Source: Paulinella micropora
Lineage: Eukaryota > Cercozoa > Imbricatea > Euglyphida > Paulinellidae
Direction: 5' to 3'
Length of the DNA stretch: 64,000 nt
Assembly (NCBI GenBank): GCA_019918135.1
Contig: WBZZ01002564.1
Location: forward strand, 1 to 64,000
In this document: positions 31,966 through 42,952 of the stretch, piece after piece
How the letters are laid out: every line of letters starts with the position of its first letter
Position numbering within the stretch: the first letter of the stretch is position 1
The notes under the pieces: generated by a model
Databases searched by the model: none
Seen by the model: only the letters and a program-made list of their open reading frames with translations
Told to the model about the DNA's origin: nothing
Translations under genes and position numbers: made by a program

Positions 31966-32934
31966 CTACACATAGTACATCTACCCCACCTGCCGTAGTT
32001 GCTGCTAGCAATAGTGAAAGTACAGAGAATGCCCCAATTACGTCTATGACATCTCAGAAAGGACCTGAAAGTGATGACGATTCGGTGATCGTTGCAAGCG
32101 ATAGTGACGAAAACGATGCCCAAAGTCAGGATTTCTGTAATCTCCCTGACCTTATTCCCCCTACTCCGTCTTCACGGGATATAGGGAGCATGAATCAGGG
32201 GGAGAAAGGTGTCAAGGTAGTGGGAAAGATGGGGAGAAAACCCAAACTTAAACTCATTTTGTCTGGGAGAATCGTCCAGATCCCGGCACGGGCTTTCGGG
32301 GAAGAGTGGGCTAAATCCACTTATGGAGGTAAGTGGGATTCTACTTTGCGGAAGGGAGTTACTCTTGCCCCGACTGCCCCGGTTGTCAGGAGAAATAAAC
32401 GGTTCCCAGCCCACCACGTTAAGTTTGATGATGGCGTTACGGAGAAATAATAGATTCTGAGATCTTAAAGTACGAGATTTCAGGGGGAGCAGCCCCCCTT
32501 CTCGTGTACCGCAGGCTATTATCGAACCGGCACGCCACGACCCCAATGTAACCAGTGAATTCGGCCATGCCGAGGGGGAGAGAGTTAGGATAGCTGCGGA
32601 AAAAGACAAGCATCCCCCGGGATGGAGGTCTCATGAGCAAGGAAACACTTCTTAGGAGAACGTAATCCACGGGAGAACCAGAAATAAACATATCTCTGTC
32701 TGTGCGAAAGAAGAGAGAATCAATCATTGTCTGGTCACCGAGCAAATTCCGGAATTTCCCGTCGTGCAGAAGCCGAAAGATAGGAGACAAGCGAGAGAGA
32801 CAGAAGTCAGACAGCAAGAGGAGCTCAAAGCATTTGAATGGCGAGAAGAGAGCGAGGCGAGAAAGTCAGGCACTCCCATTATTCCTCTAAAATGGATTGA
32901 CACTGTAAAGCAACAGGGAACGAGCGACGAATAG
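31966..32934 (+). pseudogene. Copia integrase-RT linker
   Basis: A Ser/Pro/Asp-rich linker is open in one frame to 32,450 (PESDDDSVIVASDSDEND, then RKPKLKLILSGRIVQIPARA). It then passes into frames with charged residues (ERQKSDSKRSSKHLNGEKR) but no domain, ending just before the RT. Such linkers are poorly conserved. The stop at 32,450 and later frame changes break the polyprotein. Confidence 0.5.
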
Positions 32935-33729
32935 CATAAAGCTAGAATCACCGTAAGGGGGGATCTCCTGAAAGCGGGATTGCAATATGATCCCAAACGC
33001 ACATACTCACCTACCGCTCACCATCGCACTATCGTTCTTATCATTGCCTATGCTGCCTGCTTCGGAATAGACTTGTGGTTATTTGACTTCACCACCGATA
33101 CTTACATGCCAAAATGCCTTATGACATCTATGTAAACCCCCCCCCCTGGGTTTTGAGAGAGAAGGTTTTGTTTGGCTCCTCCGGAAGGCCCTTTATGGTC
33201 ATCCTGAGGCGGGGAGATTATGGTATGATTTGATGATGTTAAAGGAAGCAAGCTTTTATTACTTTCTCCCTTGACCGGGCTTCTTTTATCAAACATGCCA
33301 AGGACCCCATAAGTACGCAGCTTCTCTCTTTTCATGTAGATGATGGTCTGCATGCTGCTGATGAATCCAAACACATAAGTCTTGTAGAGAGCATGAAGAA
33401 GCATGGTTTCAGGTGAAAAAACTTAGGGAAGGCCACGGAATTCAAGAACATCCAGATTGTCCAATCTGAGAAAGGGATTTTACTGCATCAACGGAAATAT
33501 GAACTTCTCATTTTAGATGAGTTAGATTATATGAAGGAGGTGCCTGCTAAAACCCCCTTCACCTCAGAAAACCCTGCCCCCCTGAAAGTTGGTCACCGTC
33601 TACTCAAATATGACCTTAGATGTTTGATTGGCATGCTTATCTTCCTTGCTGTTCACACCCGACCTCTCTTGATCTGTCCTTTGAGTATAGCTGCAAAACA
33701 ACAAGTCCCATCCCTGAAAATCTTGTGCC
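32935..33729 (+). pseudogene. Copia reverse transcriptase, fragmented
   Basis: KARITVRGDLLKAGLQYDP, TYSPTAHHRTIVLIIAYAAC and LWLFDFTTDTYMPK correspond to the first RT blocks, with the catalytic aspartate region in FDFTTD. The polymerase box appears as HVDDGLHAADESKHISLVES at about 33,332, in a different frame. Poly-C at 33,136 and several stops lie between these blocks. RT is required for copying, so this copy cannot be autonomous as sequenced. Confidence 0.85.
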
Positions 33730-34486
33730 ATGGTTCACCGTATGTTTCTGTGGTTGCTGACCCCGAGAGCCCTATATTTCAAACGGGGTGATAGGAGGTT
33801 AGTCAAGATGTTGACTGAAGGGTTCTTTGTCCCCAAAACCCCCAAATCATGGAGACCGGCCGAAGGACCATCGGCCGCAGAAAAGGCACTTGAGCTTTAC
33901 TCATGTGAAGCCACAGAAGTCAATGCTTTCAATGTCCCCGTTATCGCCAATGTCGAAAAACTGATAGACGAACACCCCCTCGTGGGGTACGTCGACTCAG
34001 ACTTTGCCGGAGAAAAGTTTACATGGTAGTCCCGTTCCGGGTACATCTTTCTCTTCAACGGGGCACCGGTGGCATGGTTCTCTAAACTTCAAACTGTTAT
34101 AGCTCAATCTACCCTTGAATCGGAGACTGTATCCGCTAACGAAGCAGTAAGGGAGTTGCTTGCTCTAAGACAGTCCCTCCGTGACATCGGTTTGCCCATA
34201 AGAGGTTTCAACCCCTGTTTGAGGACAATGAGGGGACTATCATCCTCTCAGAAAGGGGGTTAGGGGAGTCCAGAACCAAACATATCGATGTCAGGTACCA
34301 CCTGCTCGAAAAGTTGGTTAAGAAGGGAGTTGTCAAGTTGTTCCGGGTACCAACGGAGGAAAACATCGCGGATTTATTTACCAAAATAAATTTCACGTAC
34401 GAGAAATTCAATTACCTGGCTGACCAAATCTCGGTGAAGTTGGTGAAAGAATTTCTCGCAAAGTTTGGTGTTGAAGTCGCGTTGTA
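33730..34486 (+). pseudogene. Copia RNase H
   Basis: Contains GYVDSDFAGEKFTW (first catalytic aspartate), then in-frame TAG at 34,027, SRSGYIFLFNGAPVAWFSKL, QSTLESETVSANEAVRELLA, and after a frame change DNEGTIIL, SRTKHIDVRYHLLEKLVKKG and PTEENIADLFTKI. This is the standard end of a copia polyprotein. One stop and one frameshift interrupt it; removing them would give one continuous domain, so the breaks are few. Confidence 0.9.
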
Positions 34487-35557
34487 AGTACGGGGTATTT
34501 CCCGCATAAATATTCATGCTATGATCATTTATAATTATATTCTCAGAAGCGGATTGTATTAATTCTTGTATATTATATTTCTCGCATACTGTACATCGAG
34601 GGGAGAGATATAGGTGATTTGAGCGCGAGCGTGGTTCAACGCGCGCCCAGTGACGTCGTACCTCCTTATAGGAGAAGAGGCATGACATGCCTGGACTTTC
34701 CTCTTTCTCTTCCCCCCCCCCCCCCGTTAAGTTGTAATAACCATTCAGTTGCATAATTTTACAAAGTCGAGGGGGGGATGAGAAGCGCCGCGGCGAAGGC
34801 TGATTCGGGCCCCGGAAACTTACTAAGTATGTGCGTGTTCCCGTGCTGGCGTAAGCTCGGGAACACACACTACCTTATAGATTGTATTGCTTAAATGCTA
34901 TAAACCTTCTGTAATCACACTATATACATAAAAACCGATAAGAAGCCAACTTGGGGTTGGAGTGGTAGACGAAGGGCGATTGATCAGACTATATGTCTTG
35001 ATAGGCCCCGGGCATCTACCCGACCCCCAGACCCGCTGATAATTACAGGTATTTGTATTTGTGATATAAATTATATTACTTTTGTTACTTTTATATACCC
35101 CCTTACGGGAAGCACTTCCAAATTTTAGTTTTCATATTATGATCATATGTGAATATATATTATATATACACATATATATTTTTCATATATTTATCACATA
35201 TTTATGTTATTACTTCTTTTGAAGTTATTATCATATCTCTGTATTCTTATATGATCCACATGTATGTAATTTTCACATATTTCTCTTACTCATTTGCGAG
35301 ATAGGGAGAGTAGGGAGTTAATCCTCTTCTTGTTGGGTAGGCCCGAATATACCACAGGTCCGGTGCCTTGTGCGTACTCTAGTCGATACGTACTCGCTGT
35401 GGATAGGAGGGTAGCCAACCCCAACATTACTTCTCGGAGAGAGTGAGGGTAAGAGAATATGTTTTTGAGTTTGTGTTTTCTAATGTTTCACAAAATAGTA
35501 GTAGGAGACATAACTTAATTAGGAACGGTAGTAACTTAATATTAATTTACTTTGTTT

Positions 35558-35566
35558 CAGGGGGAG
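35558..35566 (+). promoter_or_regulatory. Copia polypurine tract
   Basis: CAGGGGGAG lies immediately upstream of the 3' LTR, where plus-strand DNA synthesis is primed in LTR elements. Position and composition fit; nothing else was tested. Confidence 0.75.
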
Positions 35567-35762
35567 TGTTGGAACTAATAATTAATTAATAGTTATGGAC
35601 CGGCCGTATCGGAGTAACGGTGTCGTTAGAGCCATTACTTATGATCCGGCCAGTCAAGTTACGTGGCGCGTCTGTTGGCGCCTTTTCTCATTAAAGTTGT
35701 TGTAGTATGTTGAGAGTGTAGTTGCTATCATAGATTGCTTTATTAATAACAGTAGTCTAACA
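35567..35762 (+). repeat. Copia 3' LTR (196 bp)
   Basis: Nearly identical to the 5' LTR. Differences: G/T at one site near the start, a 4-base TATG insertion after GTTGTTGTAG, and one substitution in the TTTA(G/T)TAATAA segment. Confidence 0.95.
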
Positions 35763-38017
35763 TAATAAGAGTTCGCTGTATCTGCCTACTTGAAGAGTTG
35801 CATACAAACTCACAAATTTCGAATTTTCCTTCCAAGTGGAAACTACACACACAGAGTTTTGTGTGTTCTGTCGACAGATCGATTTGCGCAGTGGAAAGAC
35901 ACTCTCTTTCAAGAGTGGCTATACAACAACTTCAACGTATCAGCTGAGGACAGCGGTAACCAAAATACATATGTATCGACAGATTGTTCACCTGCCGTTG
36001 CATTTTTGTGTTCCTCCTCTGCCCTCATACACACTATGCAGTCAACCAACACAGTATGTGTCTGATTTTGTTGTTTTAGGGTCAACTCCTACCTACAGCG
36101 TGGAGATCACCTCCTCCACTGCACCGTGACATTGTACTCTCCAGCTACTGTACTGCGTTTTGGTCTGCTCCTGGCACATCTCCATGGAATCAATCGCGGC
36201 ACGACGACCCAGTATCGAAATTCAACTAACACAAGCGACGCTGCTTGGATCCTTACCCCATTCTGAGCTCCCGGGCCGTACTGACACTCTACGTACAGAC
36301 AAGAAGTTTCAGGAGGAAGCAAGGCTGGAAAGACTACTCACCTCCATGCCAACCTATCGCGTACACAAACTATTCAATTTATTTACGATTTACTGACTAG
36401 TTATGTTGGTGACGAACGTGACATCCTTCGGAAAAATCACAAGGACAAGGTTACATGGCTACCACAGGTCCCCATTTCCACTCAAGCCAGCCTAGACTTT
36501 CTCCGCTGGCAGCTGCAGAGAAGCTCTGAAACGACATTGGCAATTTCATCCCTGTAAAAGTTTTTCATAACTACTACCCTGTTATTGCTTCAACTGCTGG
36601 CTTGATAGGGTCACTACCTGCTACTATTCATTTGAGTACACTGTGACCACTGGTGCTACATCTGTTCCCCCATTGAGCTCAACTAGTCTAACTACTTTGT
36701 CGCCCGCTGGAAGCTCTTCTGCGACGACGACCCGTTCAAGTCACCCTTCGACGTCTTCGGCCCCTATAACAGCTACGTTGACTCCATCGACTCCGGTACT
36801 GTTGCACCAGCACTTCGACCGTCCGTTCGACCCTTCATGCCCCCGATACCCAACATGCATTACCCGACCCCAGACGCTTCATTTACACGTAGTGGACGCA
36901 TCGCTCGAGCTGCGACGCCTGCTCCCCGCGCCCCATAATACAACCTTTGTCGGCTCTATTCGCTGGTAGACCAAACGAGCAGGTAAACCGTTCCTTGGAT
37001 ATGCCATCCTTTCTTGGTACGTTCCTCTCGTCCCCACAACGGCCTACTACACCCACTGTCGATCACCCTACGACATCGGTTTGTTCTCTCAAGTTCTGCA
37101 CTCAACCCGACGACATCACCCGCTGCAGCCCTCCTCTGTCGTCCGCTGACACCTTCACGCATGACCCGGCTGTATATGGCTAATGTAAGACATGGAGAAG
37201 CTGTGTGTGTCAAGATTATAGTGCCAACAACCGTGCCTGCCTCATGCTGCTAGTGCTGGTAGCTGAAAGTATGTACCTTCCACCTTCCATTGGGCTTGAC
37301 AGGTGGAAATGCGATAGCAGCCTGGCAGGCACTCAATTAGCACTTAATTTAGTATTTATAAACGGGTGATCAAGGCAAAAAAGTTTCATCACAATCTACC
37401 GAAGGTAGCGGTCGATCGCGATGCTCTCGTTTTCTTCCCCTACAGTCTGGTTAGGTGAAAAATCACAGGGGGTGGGGGTGTGACTACATGTACTTTTCGT
37501 TAAGTCACACCCCATGAGGTGGCAATCAGACACCAGCCACCTTATTTTTGTAAAAAGTGACATTTTTAGCATGTTTTTATGTATTCTTTTTTGAACGCTG
37601 TGAGGACCAAAGTGACACATCCTGTACCAAAATAATGACACTGGAAAAAAACTAGTGGATGCTAATTCAACGAATTGTTTATAAACAAGTCACAAGTGAA
37701 GATCTTCATTTTTAAATTTTATGTATAGTTACTAGTTAGGAATTTAACTAATCTATATTTATATAATATTTTGATACTACTAAAAAGATTTTGATTTAGG
37801 ATAGAGGTGTGACTAAAAACCTGATTTTTTTTAGTCTAGTTAGAATTAAGTCGCACCCCCCCCCCCCGGGCCACCCCCGCGACTTTTCATCGAACCTTAC
37901 GTATACTGTACACTAGTACAGGGTTTTATACAGCTTCTCAAGGGGTCGGTACCGTACGGTACCGCAAGCGCTCGGCTACTTGGCCTCCCCGGCCTTGAGG
38001 GGCCCCGCCGGATGCGA
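35763..38017. other. No recognised gene between copia and viral island
   Basis: Short, mutually overlapping frames only. Some protein-like words occur (DFLRWQLQ, FDVFGPYNSYVDSIDS, SFTRSGRIARA) in plus-strand frames with stops around 36.4-36.9 kb and may be an old retroelement. From 37.3 kb the DNA is AT-rich and non-coding. At the right edge a GC-rich tract with a perfect 18-bp palindrome (37,947-37,964) precedes the viral island. Confidence 0.5.
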
Positions 38018-38451
38018 ATTTTTTTTAGTGTTTCGTTTAAAATATGCTAGGAATTCGTATAAATATGATAAAATTAGTTAATTTCATATAAAAAGGACAA
38101 AAATGCTTTTATAGACTAGTGAAAATGCTAAAACAAAAAAAAGGACAAAAATGCTAACACAATAATGTTTGAAAAAATACATATAAAGATTAGTAGATAA
38201 ATACACATTTTTGGGGGGTGTTTTTTTTGTGCCTCAAAAACCCCCTTCCAAAAATGTATCGTCCTTCCTATTGATAGTTTAAACAATCAATACTAAGCCT
38301 CAAAACAGCAAAATAAAAAAGCAAAATTTTTTGATAAATATAAGAAAGCAAAATAAATAAATTCGTTTTCCTCTACTTCAAAAAAAAAAAAAGGATTAGC
38401 GAACAACTTCTCTATTCCTTTTAAAGAATAGCGAAAAATATATTTATGTAA

Positions 38452-38616
38452 ATGGGAGACTATATAAGACCTAATTCTAAACAACTATACAAGCAAATCA
38501 ACAGAGATAAAATAAACAAGAAAGCAAAAGAAAAAATAAAATGTGAATGTGGAGCAGAAGTATCAAGAGCGAATTTATCAAGACATAAAAAAACACACCA
38601 ATATCAAAATCAATAA
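38452..38616 (+). CDS. Small zinc-finger protein (54 aa)
   Basis: ATG at 38,452 opens a 54-codon frame whose first half is basic (SKQLYKQINRDKINKKAKEK) and whose second half is CECGAEVSRANLSRHKKTHQ. The C-x-C...H-x3-H pattern fits a compact zinc finger. It is too short for a confident call by length, but the same pattern recurs in the next gene and in the endonuclease tail of this island. A DNA-binding or regulatory role is inferred. Confidence 0.6.
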   Translation: MGDYIRPNSKQLYKQINRDKINKKAKEKIKCECGAEVSRANLSRHKKTHQYQNQ

Positions 38617-38915
38617 ATTTTACTACTATAGGTACCACTATAGCACACTTATCTTTTTATTTTATTATTTTAGAAAAACTTCGTTTTTCTTTTTTCTGAC
38701 TTTGTCATCAACGAACTTTTTTATAAAATATTTCATACAATTTTTTATAAAAGTTGGCCAAAAGTGCGAAAACGAAAAGTATGATTTTTTGTTTTCGCAT
38801 CCTCTCAGAAAAAACCACGTGATAACATTTTTAGCTGTCTATAGTGCCACCAATTATTAAATATCAAATCGGACTTTATCCGTTTCTATTTCTTTTATAT
38901 AGTATATATATGTAA
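38617..38915. other. AT-rich intergenic stretch with stem-loop
   Basis: No convincing gene. A 14-base near-perfect inverted repeat (TGCGAAAACGAAAA against TTTTTGTTTTCGCA) at about 38,765-38,799 could form a stem-loop and might act as a terminator or 3' hairpin between the two zinc-finger genes. Confidence 0.45.
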
Positions 38916-39182
38916 ATGTCAAACCAGATTGATGAAAGAAAACAATTAAGAAAACATAAGAGAGCAGAGTATGTAAAAGAAAAGAGAAAACAGACTTATG
39001 TATGTATATGTGGAAAGACATTGAAAATATACAATAAATACACACACAAAAAAAGTCAATTCCATAGAGACCACTTCGCAGAAAAACAAGAAATTATGAT
39101 AGGCGGAAAACCTTGTAAATTAACTATAAGAAGAGATGATGACATAGAAAGATATTTTAAAAATAAATGTAAAACCATTTAA
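38916..39182 (+). CDS. Small zinc-finger protein (88 aa)
   Basis: Starts at ATG 38,916 and ends at TAA 39,182. Basic N-terminus (DERKQLRKHKRAEYVKEKRK), then YVCICGKTLKIYNKYTHKKS and FHRDH, giving C-x-C-x(n)-H-x(n)-H, followed by a basic C-terminus (KPCKLTIRRDDDIERYFKNK). Same architecture as the 54-residue neighbour. Similar one-finger proteins are common in Polinton-like viruses and large algal viruses. Function is unknown; DNA binding is inferred. Confidence 0.7.
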   Translation: MSNQIDERKQLRKHKRAEYVKEKRKQTYVCICGKTLKIYNKYTHKKSQFHRDHFAEKQEIMIGGKPCKLTIRRDDDIERYFKNKCKTI

Positions 39183-39523
39183 AGAAATAAATATTATTAC
39201 TTATATATAATATGTCTTCTATAATGATACAAGCGGACAAAGAAATGAAAGAACTATACAACTTACATTTTCCAGAAGCATTAGCGGACGATAGAAGGAT
39301 TAAGAAATACACAAAAAGAGAAGTGCTTCAGAGATATAGTAAGGCATTCAAGTTTTGGATTGAACAAAGGAACAAAATATTGGAAGAACCTTTAACCACA
39401 TTGAATATACATAAATGGCTAATTTGTGAAGAAGCAATCGCACAACTTAAATTAAGGTCTATGATATTATTGAATAAAAAATAAAATGTAAAACCATTTA
39501 AAGAAATAAATATTATTACTTAT
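39165..39523 (+). promoter_or_regulatory. Duplicated 40-bp gene-boundary module
   Basis: A 40-base sequence (starting AAATGTAAAACCATTTAAAG, ending TATTACTTAT) occurs identically at 39,165-39,204 and 39,484-39,523. Each copy spans or follows the end of one gene and lies just upstream of the next (ATG 39,212 and ATG 39,592). The AT-rich second half, AAATATTATTACTTAT, is a candidate promoter; the first half includes the stop of the preceding gene in copy 1. Confidence 0.6.
39212..39484 (+). CDS. Hypothetical viral protein (90 aa)
   Basis: ATG 39,212 to TAA 39,484. Helical, charged, with KELYNLHFPEALADDRRIKK, RYSKAFKFWIEQRNKIL and HKWLICEEAIAQLKLRS. No known domain recognised. It sits between two copies of the 40-bp boundary module in the plus-strand cluster of the viral island. 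The intact frame and typical codon usage of the island support it. Confidence 0.6.
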   Translation: MSSIMIQADKEMKELYNLHFPEALADDRRIKKYTKREVLQRYSKAFKFWIEQRNKILEEPLTTLNIHKWLICEEAIAQLKLRSMILLNKK

Positions 39524-39568
39524 AATATACAAAGATTTTGAAAAAAATCTTTAAGCAAAAAGGTTTTG

Positions 39569-39591
39569 CGAAACTTTTTATAAAAGTTTCG
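39569..39591. promoter_or_regulatory. 10-bp-arm palindrome abutting a start codon
   Basis: CGAAACTTTT and AAAAGTTTCG flank a 3-base centre, and the right arm ends directly at the ATG of the 58-residue gene. It could be an operator, a promoter element or an RNA hairpin masking the start. Only position and symmetry support this. Confidence 0.5.
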
Positions 39592-39768
39592 ATGGGTAGG
39601 CATAAGAAATATCTCACCCTAGAGGACAAACGAAAGGCTAACAATGAAAAATCAATGGCTTATTATATTAAGCACCGCGAAGAAGTAAATACAAGAAGAA
39701 AGGAAAAATTGAAAGAACGAAACAGGAAACTTAAAGAGTATGAAGAAATGAAGACGAGAGGAGCATAA
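39592..39768 (+). CDS. Small basic viral protein, MGRHKKYL type (58 aa)
   Basis: MGRHKKYLTLEDKRKANNEK opens a short, very basic helical protein with KHREEVNTRRKEKLKERNRK. Short proteins with this kind of start and a lysine-rich coiled helix are frequent in Polinton-like and large algal viruses and are presumed to bind DNA. A TTG-initiated extension from 39,538 exists, but the ATG at 39,592 is preferred because a palindrome ends exactly one base before it and the homologous start pattern fits. Confidence 0.65.
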   Translation: MGRHKKYLTLEDKRKANNEKSMAYYIKHREEVNTRRKEKLKERNRKLKEYEEMKTRGA

Positions 39769-39916
39769 AATAAAAAAACAAAAAAATTATTTTTTGTCAT
39801 AAATAAATAAATGAATTTCGTATTAAATGTAAGACAATTTATATTTATATATATATTGGTAAAACAATTTAATTTATTTTATTATTTTTATATCCACACT
39901 TATATAAAAGTAAAAT

Positions 39917-42890
39917 ATACCACCACCCTTACCGCCCAGACCGACTAAGGAAAATGTAGAACTAGCAAAGGTAAGAGCGAATTTGAGGAAAACTACAACT
40001 AGAGAGAGCAAGAAGGAATTCAAAGTAGTTGAGTTAAAATCTAGACGAGATAATTAATCAAATTCTCTCACATATGAACGAGCAGGGTTAGATATAAATT
40101 TTTACGATACTGACAAATTAGAGCACGAAGTATTACTCCCTATATTGTTAGATGCGAAAAGAAAAGGGATGACGAGAAATGCCGATGTCAATGTTTCACT
40201 TACATATATAACGGAATAAAAAGAATTTAACACCTATTTAAAAAAGAAATCTTTTAATTCTTTTCAAATAAAGGATTATGATGCTTTCATTGAAATGTTA
40301 AATGAATTTAACATAGATAATATTCAGGCTTCCGGTTCTGGCTATGACAGAATTATTGAATATGCTAAAGTTGTAATATTTCAAGAGAGCAGTGGAGGAT
40401 GCTACGAAGGAAAGAAAAAATGTAAAAAAACAAAAGCAGAAGAAAGTATATTAATTTCTCCCGCCAGCAAAAATAATAACTGCTTGTTCTTCCTTTGTAA
40501 AGATATTCTTCATATTCCAATTATTAACAGAAAAAGATGTAATGACATAAGAGAGCAATTTAATCTTTCTAAAGATTGTCCTATTCCATTCTCTATCGCC
40601 TTACAAATCCTTAATAAATACATAAAAGAAAATAAGACATACGAAATTACGAATGCTTATACAAAAGAAACCATAAGAACAAATGATATTGGAGAAGAAG
40701 CAGACATTATGATTTACTTAGATAATAATCATTATTTCGGTTTAATCAAAAGATATAAAAACAAATGTGAAAAATGTTTGTATGAATATTACGATAAGCA
40801 CACATGCAATCCGAAAAGAATAAATTATGCTAATACTAGAATTCTAAAGAATGGTCAGCGACATTTATTAACTAATTTCTACCCAGAAAAATATAATAAT
40901 AAAGATGAAATCCTTCATTACGACTTAGAAACTTGGAGAAACAAATTGATTGCTTCAGGGTTTGATATTCACGATTGCTATATCGTCGAATATACACAAG
41001 GAAAAGAGGGATTTAAATATTATGCTGGTAAAGATTGTATTTCTAAATTTCTTGATTTACTTATAGAAAAAGGAAGAAAATTAAAGGAAGAATGGGAAAA
41101 GACAAAAATGCAAACACCAGCAAAAAAAGTAGGAGGAGTAAGAAAGGGAAGAAGAAAAGAAAATGAAGAACCAATTCTTTATGTAAATGATTTTAATGGG
41201 GCCAACTTCGACCACTACTTCATTTTACAAGAATTGATTAGAAGAGGAATTAAACCGAAGTCGTCAAAAATAAATAACGGATCAATTATCTCTCTGGAGT
41301 TTGAAAATATTAAAATGTGGGATATGTGTAAGCACACTCAAGGAATATCTTAAGTGTGATGTTATGGGGTTGAAAGAATTCTATGACAAGTTAAACTCAG
41401 AGATATTTGAAAAACATTCAGTTAATCTAACTTCATATATCTCAACTTCAAGCCTTGCTTTCAATATTTGGAAAAAAATGATTGACGGAAAGCATGATGT
41501 AAGACTTCCAACAATAGAACAAGAAAAAGCCTTTAGAAAAGCAGTAATCGGAGCACGGACATACCCGAGTAAAAAGAGATTTATTTCAAATCAATATCAT
41601 GATTACATAAATGGAAAAATCTCATTTGACGAACTGACGGATTATTTAATTGATGCGGATGTTGTATCACTTTATCCGACGGCGAGGCTTAATCTCTTCA
41701 TGGTCGGACAAATAAAAGAGGCGATAGCACCTTTTAATATTAATAATCTTCCGATCGGTATTTACAATGTTGATTATATATCTCCAAAAAACTTACTTCA
41801 TTCAAGGGTCGGTCAGCGAGATAGAATGGGATCATTAAAATGGAACCTAACAGATATGAAAAACCAATGGATTACATCTGTAGATATTGAAGATATGGTT
41901 AAGGAAGGTTATGAGATAACAATCCATAAAGGCTACTATACGGAAGAGGCAGAACCAGTATTTAATGAATACATTCAGGAAATGTTTAAGGCTAAAGAGA
42001 CAAGCGAGAAAGGCACACCGCAATATCTATTAGCAAAACTATTTATGAATTCATTATACGGCAAAATGATACAACGACCTATTCCGACTAAAACAGAATA
42101 TATAACAACTAATGATGGATACTGGAAATTCTGGAATAAACACTATATCTCAAATGTAGTTGAATTCACAGATACTGATGGAAAAAAATTATGGCACGCT
42201 TCCGGAATTCCCAGAAATGAAGTTCTGGTTGAAGATAGCATAACAAAACCTTCTCACTACGGGGCTTTCATTCTAGCATACAGCAGAAGGATTATGTATA
42301 ATTACATAAAAGAGGCTAATCCAAATAGAGAAGTAGAAGAAGACTTTTATTACACCGATACCGATAGTTTGATATTACACGTGAATTCGGCTAAACTTAT
42401 TAAAAGGTTGGGTGATAAATCTCTCGGAGGCATTACAGATGATTTAGGAGATGGTTGTAAAATAATAAAAGGAATATGGATTGCTCCTAAACTATATATG
42501 TTAGAATTTACAACAAATGAAGCGATGATACCTTCATTAACCAAGAATGCCTTGAAACACAAAAGCAAAGGAGTTCATATCGTTGAATGCTATGAAAATG
42601 AAGGAGTTAAAAAAAGATATTATCACTTAAGAGGTAAAGGCTTAAGTTCAAAAGAGTTAAACCCAGAAATTTACGAAAAAATGGATAATGGAGAAAGTAT
42701 TGCAAATTGTAGAGATTTCCAAATGAAGAAAATCCATATGAGTAGAAATAGTAAGCAACAAGATATCCCATATTTCAGTATTTTACATAATACTCATTTG
42801 AAAAAGAAAGTTAATGAAAATAAGTGGTGCGGGCGTGAGTTTATCAACGAAAATTATAGTATCCCTTTCGGATATCAAATCAAGTCTTAA
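39917..42890 (+). pseudogene. Protein-primed family B DNA polymerase
   Basis: Replicative polymerase of the protein-primed type (DNA_pol_B_2). Exonuclease motifs: LHYDLETW (Exo I) and NGANFDHYFIL (Exo II). Polymerase motifs: DADVVSLYPTARLN (A), KLFMNSLYGKMIQ (B) and YYTDTDSLILHV (C). The N-terminal part has SKNNNCLFFLC and YLDNNHYFGLI, a Cys/His pair suggestive of an OTU-like cysteine protease module, and a possible zinc site (CEKCLYEYYDKHTC). The frame can be traced from about 39,917, where PPPLPPRPTKENVELA follows an ATA instead of ATG, but two TAA codons (near 40,054 and 40,218) and a one-base slip near 41,340 (after MWDMCKHT) interrupt it. Total about 990 residues, consistent with Polinton-type polymerases. 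Probably inactive, though the slip alone could be an assembly error. Confidence 0.92.
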
Positions 42891-42952
42891 AAAAATAAAA
42901 CATCAATTAATTAATTTTTTCCATAAAATTTTTTACCACTCTATATAGACCA

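Larger units (their letters stand above)
26412..35762 (+). mobile_element. Ty1/copia LTR retrotransposon (9.35 kb)
   Basis: Two LTRs, TGTTGGAAC...AGTCTAACA, bound an internal region coding on the plus strand for Gag, zinc-finger nucleocapsid, DSGA protease, integrase, reverse transcriptase and RNase H in copia order (integrase before RT). The LTRs differ by two substitutions and one 4-base indel over ~192 bp, which suggests a recent insertion. Nevertheless pol is broken by several stops and frameshifts. A purine tract (about 35,558-35,566) precedes the 3' LTR. The five bases outside the LTRs (CATGA and TAATA) do not match, so no target-site duplication is visible. Confidence 0.95.

Noticed and set aside
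26407..35767. Target-site duplication around the copia element
   Set aside because: The pentamers outside the LTRs (CATGA and TAATA) do not match.
621..40220. In-frame TAG and TAA codons in transposons and the viral polymerase as evidence for an alternative genetic code
   Set aside because: Intact frames in the same window end at TAA, TAG and TGA where homology or composition ends (for example the protease at TGA, the BspA gene at TAG, a small viral protein at TAA). The internal stops sit among other decay signs and several replace residues other than glutamine.
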